Shown one piece after another: positions 1 through 9,260 of a DNA stretch of 64,000 bases (position 1 is the stretch's first letter; every line of letters starts with the position of its first letter). A program made the translations under genes and the position numbers. The notes under the pieces are model-generated. The model was not told the origin of the DNA, ran no database searches, and saw nothing but the letters and a program-made list of their open reading frames with translations. The stretch comes from QHWT01 sp963755695 (lineage in GTDB: Bacteria; Acidobacteriota; Vicinamibacteria; Vicinamibacterales; 2-12-FULL-66-21), in the NCBI GenBank assembly GCA_963755695.1, contig CAVWLB010000008.1:682001-746000 (forward strand). Reading direction: 5' to 3'.

Positions 1-3
1 TTC

Positions 4-492
4 ATGGACGCCCTGAAGCTTCCGCTCGACTACGCGGCCATCGAGCGGATCCTGCCGCACCGCTATCCGTTTCTCCTCGTCGATCGGATCACCGAGTTCG
101 AGCCGGACAAGCGCATCGTTGGCATCAAGAACGTCACCCTGAACGAGCGCTACCTCGCGCATCGCGCCGGCGAACTGCCGGTGTTGCCGCCGACGATTCT
201 CACCGAAGCCGTCGCGCAGGTCGGCGCGATCATGATTCTTGCGAAGCCGGAGAATCGCGAGCGTCTGATCTACTTCATGGGAATCGAACGCGTGCGCTAT
301 CGGCGCCCGGTGCATCCGGGCGATGTCGTCCTGATCGAGGCAGTGGTCCGGCGGCTCAGGAGTCGCATGGGAGTACTTCACGGAATCGCGCGGGTCGGAG
401 ACAAGGTGGCGGTCGAAGGCACGATGACGTTCGCGCTTGGGCCGGGGTCGGTTGGCGGAGAGCAAAGACCGGAGGGCGTCACCACCGGATAA
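4..492 (+). CDS. FabZ-like 3-hydroxyacyl-ACP dehydratase
   Basis: A 162-residue hot-dog-fold protein. The N-terminal HRYPFLLVDRI (about residues 19-29) is the FabZ substrate-side motif with its catalytic His, and TEAVAQVGAI (about 67-76) carries the expected catalytic Glu on the central helix. FabZ dehydrates 3-hydroxyacyl-ACP in fatty acid elongation in the cytoplasm. The length is near the usual 140-160. The stretch between the motifs is unusual: the family's HFPGxPxMPG loop is replaced by HRAGELPVLPPTIL. The family is clear, but a specialised acyl-ACP or acyl-CoA dehydratase rather than housekeeping FabZ is possible. The frame is intact and starts at an ATG three bases into the window. Confidence 0.8.
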   Translation: MDALKLPLDYAAIERILPHRYPFLLVDRITEFEPDKRIVGIKNVTLNERYLAHRAGELPVLPPTILTEAVAQVGAIMILAKPENRERLIYFMGIERVRYRRPVHPGDVVLIEAVVRRLRSRMGVLHGIARVGDKVAVEGTMTFALGPGSVGGEQRPEGVTTG

Positions 493-522
493 CTGGGTAC
501 GGTAGTCCGTCGGGCCGTAGCT

Positions 523-1188
523 CTACTTGAAAACCAGCAACACCATCCCCACCTTCACCCCCCGCGAGCCCCACGTGGCCCATTTGGCTTCCGGATGAAA
601 GTAGCGAATGGCATCGAGCACTGCGGGCAGCAGGATCAGCACTCCGACGACAGGTTCCTTCCAGTTCAGTGATTCCGCCATTCCGCGGGTGTCACGTTCG
701 GCTGGTCCGGTCTCCGCGAAGGCGGCTCCTGCGTACGCCGCGGATGCGAGCACGTTGAACGCAACCAGTCCTTTCAGCAGCGGTGCCTGCTCCCGACGCA
801 GGTTGGGCCGCGCGGCTCAAAATGATCTCGTTTCCGAATTGCTGCACCCAGAAACCCGCGGAGTCGATGACGAACTCCTGGCGTGGCGGCAGTCCCGAGT
901 CGTGCGTGATTGCAAAGAACGGGATGCCGTGGAACGACACCCTCTGGATCCCGGGATTCGCATCGAACATGGCGTCGAACAGCAGGTGACCGGTCTCGTG
1001 TGCGGCCAGCCCAATTGCGCCGCCTGCCAGAAAACTGCCCAGCGTGGAAGCCGGATGCTCACTCGAGGTCGTGGATGGCGAGGGGGGTGTATCCGGCGGG
1101 TTCTGGGCGCTGGCGCCTGAAACCAGGCCAAATACCAGCAGGACAACGAGTACGGCGTGCTCTGCGCGCAGGACGGCACTCGTGGCAC
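523..1188 (-). CDS. Predicted membrane protein with HETGH metallopeptidase-like motif, frameshifted
   Basis: Reading leftward there is a hydrophobic leader ending in GASAQ, a Pro/Ser-rich stretch, a second hydrophobic segment with AAHETGHLLFDAMF, and after a frame change near 800 a C-terminal hydrophobic segment (VVGVLILLPAVLDAIRYF) ending in LVFK at 523. HETGH fits the HExxH zinc signature of membrane metallopeptidases; no other family signature is visible, so peptidase activity is inference. Removing one C near 805 (CAA-C-CTG) joins the halves. The start is uncertain: the leader frame has no ATG/GTG/TTG except an ATG at 1270, while a GTG at 1188 lies in another frame, so a second indel near the start is likely. 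It would overlap the divergent gene at 1248 if started at 1270. Confidence 0.5.
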
Positions 1189-1247
1189 AGCCGTTGCCTA
1201 AGGGTGAGGTGGCTGTGCCGCGACTGACGGCGCGAAGGAGAACACCA

Positions 1248-1394
1248 ATGCTCGAAACGATTGCGATCATCCTGATTATTCTCTGGCTGCTCGGGATGGT
1301 CAGCGGCTACACCTTGGGCAACTTCATCTACGTCCTGCTGGTCATCGCCATCGTATTGTTCCTGGTGCGACTGATCAGCGGCCGCCGGGTTTGA
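1248..1394 (+). CDS. Small Lmo0937-type membrane protein (DUF5670)
   Basis: A 48-residue protein that is almost entirely two hydrophobic helices (IAIILIILWLLGMVSGY and FIYVLLVIAIVLFLVRLI) with a short basic tail. A good ribosome site (GAAGGAG) lies a few bases before the ATG at 1248, which fixes the start; the longer open frame upstream overlaps the divergent neighbour. The pattern matches the small membrane proteins annotated as Lmo0937 family, whose function is unknown. Its 3' end overlaps the end of the convergent HD gene by 20 bases. Confidence 0.7.
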   Translation: MLETIAIILIILWLLGMVSGYTLGNFIYVLLVIAIVLFLVRLISGRRV

Positions 1395-1992
1395 AGAAGG
1401 CCCGCCTGAGGCGGGGGTGAAACGTCGTGAATTCTCCCTCGCTCTCGTCGTCTGCCATGTGGCGGCGCGCCTGATCGATCTTCGCGTCGAGATCGTCGGC
1501 CGCCGACAGGATCAGTGCCTCGATGGTCATGGGCTCGACGGGAGAGCCCAGCTGTCGCGACCCGTGGTGCGACACCACGAGGTGTTCGAGTTCGGCGCGA
1601 AGATCGTCCGGAAAGCCGTCGATGCGCGCCACAGACTCCCGGATCGCGACCACCCCGAGCGTGATGTGACCGATCAGGTTCCCGTCGCGTGAATATCCTG
1701 TCGTCTCCCCAGTCGTCAATTCGTCGAGCTTCGCGATGTCGTGCAGGACGGCGCCGGCAAGCAGCAGATCGCGGTTGGCTTCGTAGGCCGCTCCCAGTGC
1801 GTCGCAGGTCTCCGCGACTTTCAAGATGTGATCGAGCAGTCCACCCGGGTACGCATGATGGACTGTCACGGCGGCCGGCCACACGCGCAACTTCGATTCG
1901 CGCGGCGCCAGGATGTCGGCAAGTACCCGTGCGATCCACGGGTTTTCAACGCGAGCCAGGCGCGTTTGCAGTTCGGACCACGCGTCCATCAA
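1375..1992 (-). CDS. HD-domain phosphohydrolase, YhaM-like
   Basis: A 205-residue protein with the metal-binding HD pattern: HHAYPGGLLDH around residue 45, LHDIAK around residue 84, and a later SHHG. This arrangement resembles the HD domain of YhaM-type 3'-5' exoribonucleases, but the N-terminal OB-fold domain of that family is absent. Expected activity is metal-dependent phosphodiester or phosphomonoester hydrolysis in the cytoplasm; the substrate is unknown. It overlaps the end of the upstream EamA gene by 47 bases, so the two are probably co-transcribed leftward. MM at the start leaves a one-codon choice of initiation. The frame is intact. Confidence 0.7.
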   Translation of the reverse strand: MMDAWSELQTRLARVENPWIARVLADILAPRESKLRVWPAAVTVHHAYPGGLLDHILKVAETCDALGAAYEANRDLLLAGAVLHDIAKLDELTTGETTGYSRDGNLIGHITLGVVAIRESVARIDGFPDDLRAELEHLVVSHHGSRQLGSPVEPMTIEALILSAADDLDAKIDQARRHMADDESEGEFTTFHPRLRRAFFKPGGR

Positions 1993-2932
1993 TGGCTTCC
2001 CCTTCGGGTGTCTGGTTCCTGCCGGGTTCGTCAGGCTTGCCCGGCCGCGGGACGATGGCCACGCCGACGAACACCAGGGCGGCAGCGAGCGCCATGCGCG
2101 AATTGAACGGCTCTCCCATCAGCGTGACGCCGAGGGCAACCGCAATCACCGGGTTGATATAGGCATACAGCGACACCAGCGATACCGGCAGATGCCGAAG
2201 GGCATAGGTATACGCCACGAAACCGCCGAGCGCGCCGATTGTCGCCAGATAGGCCAGCGCTCCCGCGGTCCGTGCCGAGAACTGGAGCGCGGGCCACTCC
2301 CCCTGAATCGTACCGAGGGCAAGCATCAACATGCCGCCGGTCAGCATCTGTGCGGCGGTGATCATGAAAATGTTTTCGCTGCGGGCATGCCGTCGCGAGT
2401 ACGACGAGCCGACCGACCATCCCAGACACGCGACCTGCAGCGCGATGACGCCGGCGACGAAGCCGCGACCGGCGCCCGTGCCACTGATCATATCGGGCCA
2501 GACAAGAAGGAGGATGCCGGCGAAGCCGAGAGCGAGGCCGACAATCGTTCGAAACGTCAGCTTCTCGCCGTCTGGCAGGAACAGTTCGATGCCGGCCATC
2601 CAGAACGGCGAGGCGGCCACGATCACCGCGGCCAGACCGCTCGGTACGTACTGTTCCGCCCACACCACGCCGCCGTTTCCGAGGACGAGCAGGGTGATGC
2701 CAAGAAACAGCGCACCCCGCCACGCGCTTGCGGATGGAAGGCGCTCGCCTCGCATCAACATGGCACCGCCGAGAATTGACCCGGCGATGATCCATCGCAT
2801 GCCGCTCATCAACCAGGGCGGGATCGTTTCGAGCGTGATGCGGATACCGAGATAGGTGGTACCCCAAATGAGGCATACCGCCACCCAGGCGAGATAGGCC
2901 AGCCGACGCTCGCGCGGGCCGCTATCTTCCAT
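1946..2932 (-). CDS. EamA/DMT-family transporter
   Basis: About 328 residues with ten predicted hydrophobic helices, beginning with LAYLAWVAVCLIWGTTYLGI, and two EamA repeats typical of drug/metabolite transporters such as RhaT and YdcZ relatives. It sits in the inner membrane; likely a metabolite exporter or permease, substrate unknown. The start is placed at the ATG at 2932 (MEDSGPRERR); fourteen further upstream codons lie inside the SDR gene. It overlaps the stop of the upstream SDR gene by 11 bases and runs into the HD gene downstream, indicating one leftward operon. The frame is intact and the C-terminus is Pro/Glu-rich and hydrophilic. Confidence 0.8.
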   Translation of the reverse strand: MEDSGPRERRLAYLAWVAVCLIWGTTYLGIRITLETIPPWLMSGMRWIIAGSILGGAMLMRGERLPSASAWRGALFLGITLLVLGNGGVVWAEQYVPSGLAAVIVAASPFWMAGIELFLPDGEKLTFRTIVGLALGFAGILLLVWPDMISGTGAGRGFVAGVIALQVACLGWSVGSSYSRRHARSENIFMITAAQMLTGGMLMLALGTIQGEWPALQFSARTAGALAYLATIGALGGFVAYTYALRHLPVSLVSLYAYINPVIAVALGVTLMGEPFNSRMALAAALVFVGVAIVPRPGKPDEPGRNQTPEGEAIDGRVVRTANAPGSR

Positions 2933-3723
2933 CGAGGAATCCGAACGTGCCGCGTCCAAGCCACGCGCCGCCATCGATCGTCAGGATCTCGCCGGTGATG
3001 AACCCGGCGTGCGAGGACACCAGGAACGCCAGCGTGTCCGCAACTTCTTCTGGCTTCCCCTAGCGGCGAAGCGGCACCATCTTCGGTGATCCGATCGACC
3101 GCCTGATCCGAGTTCCAGAGTTGTTTCGCTGCCCCGGGCGATTCGATCGGCCCGGGCGCGACCGCGTTCACCCGGATGCCGTGCGCGGCCCATTCGACGG
3201 CCAGCGTCTGCGTCATCGACATGACGCCGGCTTTGGCGGCCGCTGAGTGGACGTGCCGGCGCTCCCGGTCCAGACGTAGTTGGCGAGGATCGAAACGATC
3301 GAGCCGCCGCGCTTCCGCGCGATCATGTACTGGCCGACCGCGCGCGAGCAGTAGAAGCTGCCGTTCAGCACGATGCCGATGACCGCGTTCCAGCCGTTGG
3401 GCGACAGTTCTTCGGCGCGGCAGATGAAGTTGCCGGCCGCGTTGTTGACGAGGATGTCGAGACTGCCGAAGTGCTTGACCGTCCGCTCGCACCATCTCGT
3501 CGACCTGCTCCGGCTTGCGCACGTCGAGCTGGACGGCGAGCGCATCGATGCCCGGACTCGCGGAGCGCATGCCAGCCGTGCTCGAGGTTCTCCGACTGCC
3601 GGCTCGCGATGGCGATGCGCGCGCCGAGCGTGCCCAGGCGCCTGGCGATCGCGAGGCCGATGCCGGTGCCGCCGCCGGTGATGACCGCGACCTGATCCTT
3701 CAGCAGAGTCCGCAGTCGAACAT
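2922..3723 (-). pseudogene. SDR-family oxidoreductase, interrupted
   Basis: Stitching frames together gives a short-chain dehydrogenase: an N-terminal VAVITGGGTGIG Rossmann motif, LVNNAAGN, a PxAxKAGVMSMTQTLAVEWA active-site helix, IRVNAVAPGPIESPGA, and a C-terminal GFITGEILTIDGG. The order and length (about 265 residues) fit NAD(P)-dependent 2,4-dienoyl-CoA reductase or glucose-dehydrogenase-like SDRs. The reading frame is broken near 3070, 3245, 3490 and at the start. There is also an in-frame TAG (3060-3062) where the family usually has Leu/Phe (R-x-GKPEEVA). The frameshifts look like those in neighbouring essential genes, so the gene may be intact in the organism, but the TAG is a substitution rather than an indel. 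Substrate unknown. Confidence 0.65.
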
Positions 3724-3755
3724 GACCTCCGATTATCGAGTGCTAAGATTGGCGT

Positions 3756-4362
3756 ATGTCGAGCGGACGCGCACCGTACGTGTGCATCGTTTCATTGGCT
3801 CTCGTGCTGGGCGGCGTCGGTTGCGACTCGAGCTCGTCCGACGTCGCCCGCGACCGCCGCGCAGTTGGCGCAACCTGCGCCGGCCGCCGCCGGCGGCGCC
3901 CGCGTCAGACGAAAGCGCCGCGCCGTCCGCTTCGCGGCCGCGAGCTCGACTGGCAAGACGCCACGCGCCCGAGCATGCAGCGACGCTGACATGCCGCCGC
4001 TTGCCGGTCGTACCCTATCCCGGCCGCGCGTCCGATGGAAGTCGTGCGCGCGGTCTACGTGTTCGCCGCCGGCATCCCGAAGTGCTCAGTCACGTGCCGT
4101 GCTTCTGCGGCTGCGAAAGCCGCGGGCATAAGCACAACGACGACTGCTTCGTCCGACGCGCGACGACGCAGGGACGACCGACCGAGTGGGAACCGCACGG
4201 CATTGGTTGAGGCGATCTGCCTCGACGTCGCGCGTGACGCGATGCAGATGCACTCTTCCGGCGCCGGCATCGCGTCGATCGCGCCGCCATCGAGACGCAA
4301 GTACCGCGCGTCGTTTCCGACGATGACGCCGACGCCGCTCCGTTTCCCGCGGCGGCAAATGA
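3756..4362 (+). CDS. PCYCGC-motif lipoprotein, candidate selenoprotein (Sec at UGA 4208-4210)
   Basis: The N-terminus is a lipoprotein signal (hydrophobic core, then LGGVGC lipobox), followed by an Ala/Pro-rich linker. The conserved part, assembled across several one-base frame changes, is DMPPLPVVPYP, a helix ending HPEVLSH, then VPCFCGCESRGHKHNDDCFV, which is the PCYCGC signature, then EWEPHGIG, TGA, and (skipping one extra G near 4214) ICLDVARDAMQMHSSGA and IASI. As I recall the family, this position is Cys in a CGIC-like motif, so UGA reads naturally as selenocysteine. Family function is unknown; the Cys-rich metal- or thiol-like motifs suggest an exported redox or metal-binding role. The stop overlaps the downstream kinase start (AATGA). 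A non-Sec reading with the indel before the UGA is possible. Confidence 0.6.
4209..4239 (+). promoter_or_regulatory. Possible bacterial SECIS hairpin after UGA of PCYCGC gene
   Basis: Two small stems follow the UGA at 4208-4210: GAGGC (4209-4213) with GCCTC (4219-4223), and CGTC (4226-4229) with GACG (4236-4239) around a six-base loop starting with G, 19 bases after the UGA. The second fits the spacing and loop-G rule usually given for bacterial SECIS elements. GC-rich sequence forms such stems by chance, so this is only supportive. Confidence 0.3.
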
Positions 4363-5893
4363 CGCATCGCGACCGCGCGCGAGGCGTTCGCGCGGTCTGT
4401 TCGAGGCCGTCCACGAGGGCGTCTACATCGGCACCATTCGACGGTCCCGACACCGGCGACTCTTTCGGCCAATCCCTATCTGAAGCTGATGTTCGGCTTC
4501 GCCGCCGACACGCCGCAGGCGGAAGTCCGTCCGTTCGAGCCCGACCGGTTCGTCGATCCGCAGGCGCGCGACGGGTTCGTCGAGCGGCTGCGAGCGCGAC
4601 GGCGCGGTCACCGACTACCTGCTGCGGCTGCGCCGCGCCGATCGCGATCGCGATCTGGGTCGAGGTGACCGCGCACGCCGAGATCGACGGGCGAACGGCG
4701 GCGCTGCGCGTCGAAGCGCTGATGCGCGACGTCAGCGAGCGCAAGCGGCTCGAGGATCAGGCGCGCGATCTCTATCACCAGCTGCTGCAGGCCGAAAAGC
4801 TCGCCGCGCTCGGCCAGACGATCTCCGGCGTCGCCCACGAGCTGAACAATCCGCTCGCGACGATCCTGACCTGGGCCGAGCGGCTGTCGCAGCGGATCGG
4901 TCGACGATCAGACCAAGCGCGGTCTCGAAACGATCCTGAGCGAGTCGGAGCGCGCCGCGAAGATCGTCCGCAACCTGCTGACCTTCGCGCGCAAGCGCCA
5001 CACGACGCGCGCGATGGTCGACGTGAATCAGGTGGTGCGCGAGACGCTGGCGCTGCGCTCGTACGAGCAGCGCCTCAGCAACATCACCATCCTCGAGGCG
5101 CTCGCCGCCGGCCTGCCGCAGGTGTTCGCCGATCCGCACCAGATCCAGCAGGTGCTGCTCAACCTGATCATCAACGCGGAGCAGGCGATGCTCGCCGCGC
5201 ACGGCCGCGGCACGCTGATCCTCCGCACCTGGCACGACCTCGACGCGCGACGCCGTCGTCCTCGAAGTCAACGACGATGGGCCGGGCGTGCCGGAGGACG
5301 TGCAGCCGAGGATCTTCGATCCGTTCTTCACGACCAAGGAAGTCGGCAAAGGCACCGGCCTCGGCCTGACCGTCGCCTACGCGATCGTGCAGGAGCACGG
5401 CGGGCGGATCACGCGTGAAGTCCGAGCCGGACCGCGGCGCGTCGTTCTACGTCGAGCTGCCGGTCGGCGACGGTCCGGTGAAGCCTGCGCTACCGCGTCC
5501 GCCGGAGCGGACGCGACCGATTCGCGCAGCGGGATCGGTGGTGCTGGTCGTCGAAGACGAGGCGGCGCTCGGCGCGGCGGTCGCCGAGGCGCTCGCCGAC
5601 GCCGGCTTCGTCGTCGATCGCGCCGGCGACGGCGAAGAGGCGCTGGAGCGCGTCCAGGGACGCGCCTACGACTCTGATCATCTGCGATCTGAAGATGCCG
5701 CGGGTCGACGGCATGGCGTTCTATCGGAGCTGGAACGCGACGCGCCGGACCTGGCGCGGCGCATCCTGTTCGTCACCGGCGACGTCGCCGGCACCGAGCC
5801 GAGCGGTTTCTCGAGGAGACCGGCTGCCGCTGGCTCGCGAAGCCGTTCCGGCTGAAGGATCTGCTGCGGACCGCACGGGAGATGCTTGCTTAG
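4359..5893 (+). CDS. Hybrid sensor histidine kinase (PAS-HisKA-HATPase-receiver), frameshifted
   Basis: Joined frames give a soluble protein of about 505 residues. The N-terminal PAS-like region includes LFEAVHEGVYIGTI and ends in MRDVSERKRLE. The H-box ISGVAHELNNPLA holds the phospho-acceptor His. The ATPase domain has the N-box NLIINAEQAM, NDDGPGVPEDV (G1), IFDPFFTTK (F) and GKGTGLGLTV (G2). The C-terminal receiver has VVEDEA and ICDLKMPRVDG (phospho-acceptor Asp) and a KPF near the end. There is no transmembrane segment, so it senses a cytoplasmic signal. At least six single-base frame changes occur (for example near 4590, 4900, 5244, 5414, 5673). ATG at 4359 overlaps the lipoprotein stop, suggesting coupling. 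The NtrC-type regulator at 7764 is a plausible output partner. Confidence 0.75.
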
Positions 5894-5899
5894 TGGACG

Positions 5900-6852
5900 C
5901 TATGGCGCAGCCTTGCTCGACGCTCGCCGCCGCGATCCGCTCGGCTGGCCGCGACGCTGCCGGCGTGCGGCGTCTGCTTCGCCGCCGCTCGGTCTTGTAA
6001 GGGAGCACGACCGCCGGACGATCCGTCCGCGACATGGCTCGCCCCGGCCGCCGTCGGCCGATTTCGCTTTCACCCGCTTCATCGTCTGCTGGAACGAGAG
6101 GATTGCCGGCCGCAGGGCCCGGGCGGCTTCCTCGACCGAGCAGTCGGCGCCGAGCGCCTTGCGCAGCCGCTGAATCGCGCGCGCGTGCAGCTGCGAGACG
6201 CGCGATTCGTTGACGCCGATCTCCGCGCCGATCTGCTTCATCGTCGCTTCGCCGTAGTAGTAGAGGCCGATGACCTTGCGCTCGCGCGGCGGCAGCGAGG
6301 CGATCGCGGCGCGCACGCGGTCGCGCACTTCGCGCTCCTCGTAGGCGCGATCGGGCGACTGCGGCTCCGACGGCACGAGCGCGGCCGGCAGCGTCGAGCC
6401 GTCGACGTTGTCGCCCGCCGAGAGCGGCGACGTGGATTCGATCGTGTTGATGCGAACGATGGTGCGGCCGAGCCGCGCTTCGTCGGAGCCGACGCGCGCG
6501 GCGAGATCGGCCAGCGACGGCTCGGCGCCGAGCTCGCGGCGCAGCTGCCTCGCGCGCCGCTTCGAGCTCGCGGCGCTGACGGCGGACGCCGCGCGGCCAG
6601 GCGTCGCGGCGCAGCGCGTCGATCATCGCGCCGCGGACGCGCCGTTCGGCGAAGGTCTCGAACTTGATGCCGCGCGCCTCGTCGAAGCGGTAGCGCCGCA
6701 TCGATCAGACCGAGCATGCCGTCCTGCACCAGATCGCCGAGCTCGATGGAATGCGGCATCGAGGAGGCGACGCGGCGCGCGAGCGACTCGACGAACGGAA
6801 GACCGGCGGCGATGCGTTCACGCTGACGGGCGACGAGGGGCTGACGCTGCAT
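5900..6852 (-). CDS. RNA polymerase sigma factor, FliA/WhiG (sigma-28) type, frameshifted
   Basis: Region 2 reads LPFVESLARRVASSMPHSIELGDLVQDGMLGLIDAAL, split here by a frame change near 6697, then RGIKFETFAERRVRGAMIDALR. Region 3 and region 4 follow, with RERKVIGLYYYGEATMKQIGAEIGVNESRVSQLHARAIQRLR. This order and spacing are those of sigma-28 factors that transcribe motility or developmental genes. ATG at 6852 has a strong AAGGAG ribosome site, which decides the start. One-base insertions near 6550 and 6697 split the frame. The C-terminal 60 residues after the region-4 helix are basic and atypical and may be frameshifted. It converges on the histidine kinase; no flagellar genes lie nearby. 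Confidence 0.75.
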
Positions 6853-7195
6853 TGGGTCTCCTTGGTAGCTCGCCGGCGCAGCTCGAGCGGCGAGCCGGTA
6901 GCCGAAGGGCAACGGCGGTACCACAGCAGAAGCGAACAGATAAGCGAATCGCTGCGCAGCGCCGCTGCTCGGTCCTAAGTTGCTGATGTAGAAGCTAGTT
7001 AATTCCGTGTTGCGGCGTGCAGGAGCGTGAAAGTCAGCGCAGCTCGACTGATGTGGCCGTCATCCTGTTGACACATGCGCGGCGATTCTGTCAATCTATT
7101 GACGCACGGTCTTGACGGTTTGGGGTCTGACCCCAATGTTCGCGTCTGATCGCTGGATCTGGGGTCTGACCCCAGAGCAACCGACTGGGCTGACG
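6853..7195. other. Non-coding interval with two GGGGTCTGACCCC palindromes
   Basis: No convincing gene is seen between the sigma factor and the mini kinase-like gene. The interval is less GC-rich than its surroundings at 6960-7110. It contains two exact copies of TGGGGTCTGACCCCA (7121-7135 and 7160-7174), 39 bases apart. The promoter of the sigma gene probably lies at the left end. Confidence 0.5.
7121..7174. repeat. REP-like palindromes TGGGGTCTGACCCCA, two copies
   Basis: Two exact 15-base near-perfect palindromes, 39 bases apart and in the same orientation. The same 13-base core recurs five or six times at 55107-55332. Multicopy intergenic palindromes of this kind are usually REP-like elements; no REP-associated transposase gene is in the window. 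Confidence 0.7.
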
Positions 7196-7423
7196 CTATC
7201 GCGAACGGAGGCGGATCTCGCGGGCGGTGGCCATCGCGTCGAGCACGCTCGCGACGACCTGGGCGGCGCGGGCGCGGCGCCATTTCGTCGGCCGCCTTGG
7301 CTTCGAGCAGCTCGGCGTTCGCGAGGATGATTCCGAGCTGGTTGTTCAGGCGATGGAACAGCAGGCCGAGGTCGGCCGGCTCGTCTGCCGACGCGCGGAG
7401 CGATCGTCGGCTGCCGGCATCAT
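7196..7423 (-). CDS. Stand-alone histidine-kinase DHp-like mini-protein
   Basis: About 75 residues. After frame correction the core reads LGLLFHRLNNQLGIILANAE, then LLEAKAADEWRRARAAQVV and ASVLDAMATAREIRLRSR, stop. HRLNNQLG matches the H-box of HisKA histidine kinases (HELNNPLG), and the helix pattern fits a DHp two-helix hairpin. No ATPase domain follows. It may therefore be a histidine phosphotransfer or dimerisation protein acting with the adjacent kinase and NtrC regulator; this is inference. Its ATG overlaps the stop of the upstream HTH gene (ATGATG), so translation is probably coupled. Frame changes near 7385 and 7285 interrupt the open frame. Confidence 0.5.
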
Positions 7424-7623
7424 GAGGCTTCTTTGCGCGTGAGCTCTCCGGCGCGTCCGGGCTCGCGCCAGAGCGTGTCGACGAAGATGCGGACCGAGCC
7501 GCCGGCGGTCCGGACGTACTCGACCTTGCCGCTCGCGATCCAGTTGTAGATGGTGCGGCGGCTGACGCCGACCAGCTCGCACGCCTTCATGATCGAAATC
7601 GTCTTGCGATCAATCATCATCAT
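7420..7623 (-). CDS. Excisionase/MerR-type helix-turn-helix protein
   Basis: A 67-residue protein dominated by one DNA-binding domain: SIMKACELVGVSRRTIYNWIASGKVEYVRTAGGSVRIF, the winged helix of HTH_17 / excisionase family proteins. The three consecutive ATGs give a two-codon uncertainty in the start. It is unlikely to be a phage excisionase, as no integrase is nearby; such short proteins are often local regulators. It overlaps the downstream mini kinase-like gene by four bases and is divergent from the NtrC-type gene, so it may regulate that promoter. Confidence 0.7.
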   Translation of the reverse strand: MMMIDRKTISIMKACELVGVSRRTIYNWIASGKVEYVRTAGGSVRIFVDTLWREPGRAGELTRKEAS

Positions 7624-7763
7624 CTCTCAGGTTCCACGCGGCCCTGCTGTTCGTGCCCGCTGTTATCGGGAGTGACGTACGCGCGGCTCTGTAGGGTGCC
7701 GCGCACGACACTCCGCCGTTGACCCCGGCTCGCGCGGGTGTCAAAATACCGCCGCACGACTAA

Positions 7764-9168
<1,405 letters not shown>

Positions 9169-9175
9169 GGGACTA

Positions 9176-9237
9176 GCCCGGGTTCCCGGGTTCTCGGGTT
9201 CTCGGGTTCTCGGGTTCTCTGGTTCTGAAAACGTTCG
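9176..9237. repeat. Degenerate tandem repeat, unit GGGTTCTC
   Basis: Directly after the NtrC-type stop codon, GGGTTCTC or close variants repeat about six times. It fills the spacer to the next gene. The unit differs from those in other spacers of this window. Confidence 0.75.
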
Positions 9238-9260
9238 ACACGATTTGACGGATTCGAGCG

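Noticed and set aside
3060..3062. Pyrrolysine at the in-frame TAG of the SDR gene
   Set aside because: SDR enzymes do not use Pyl, no pyl genes are seen, and the gene already has other breaks.
7420..7623. Phage excisionase and prophage remnant
   Set aside because: Only a generic HTH domain; no integrase, attachment site or phage gene nearby.
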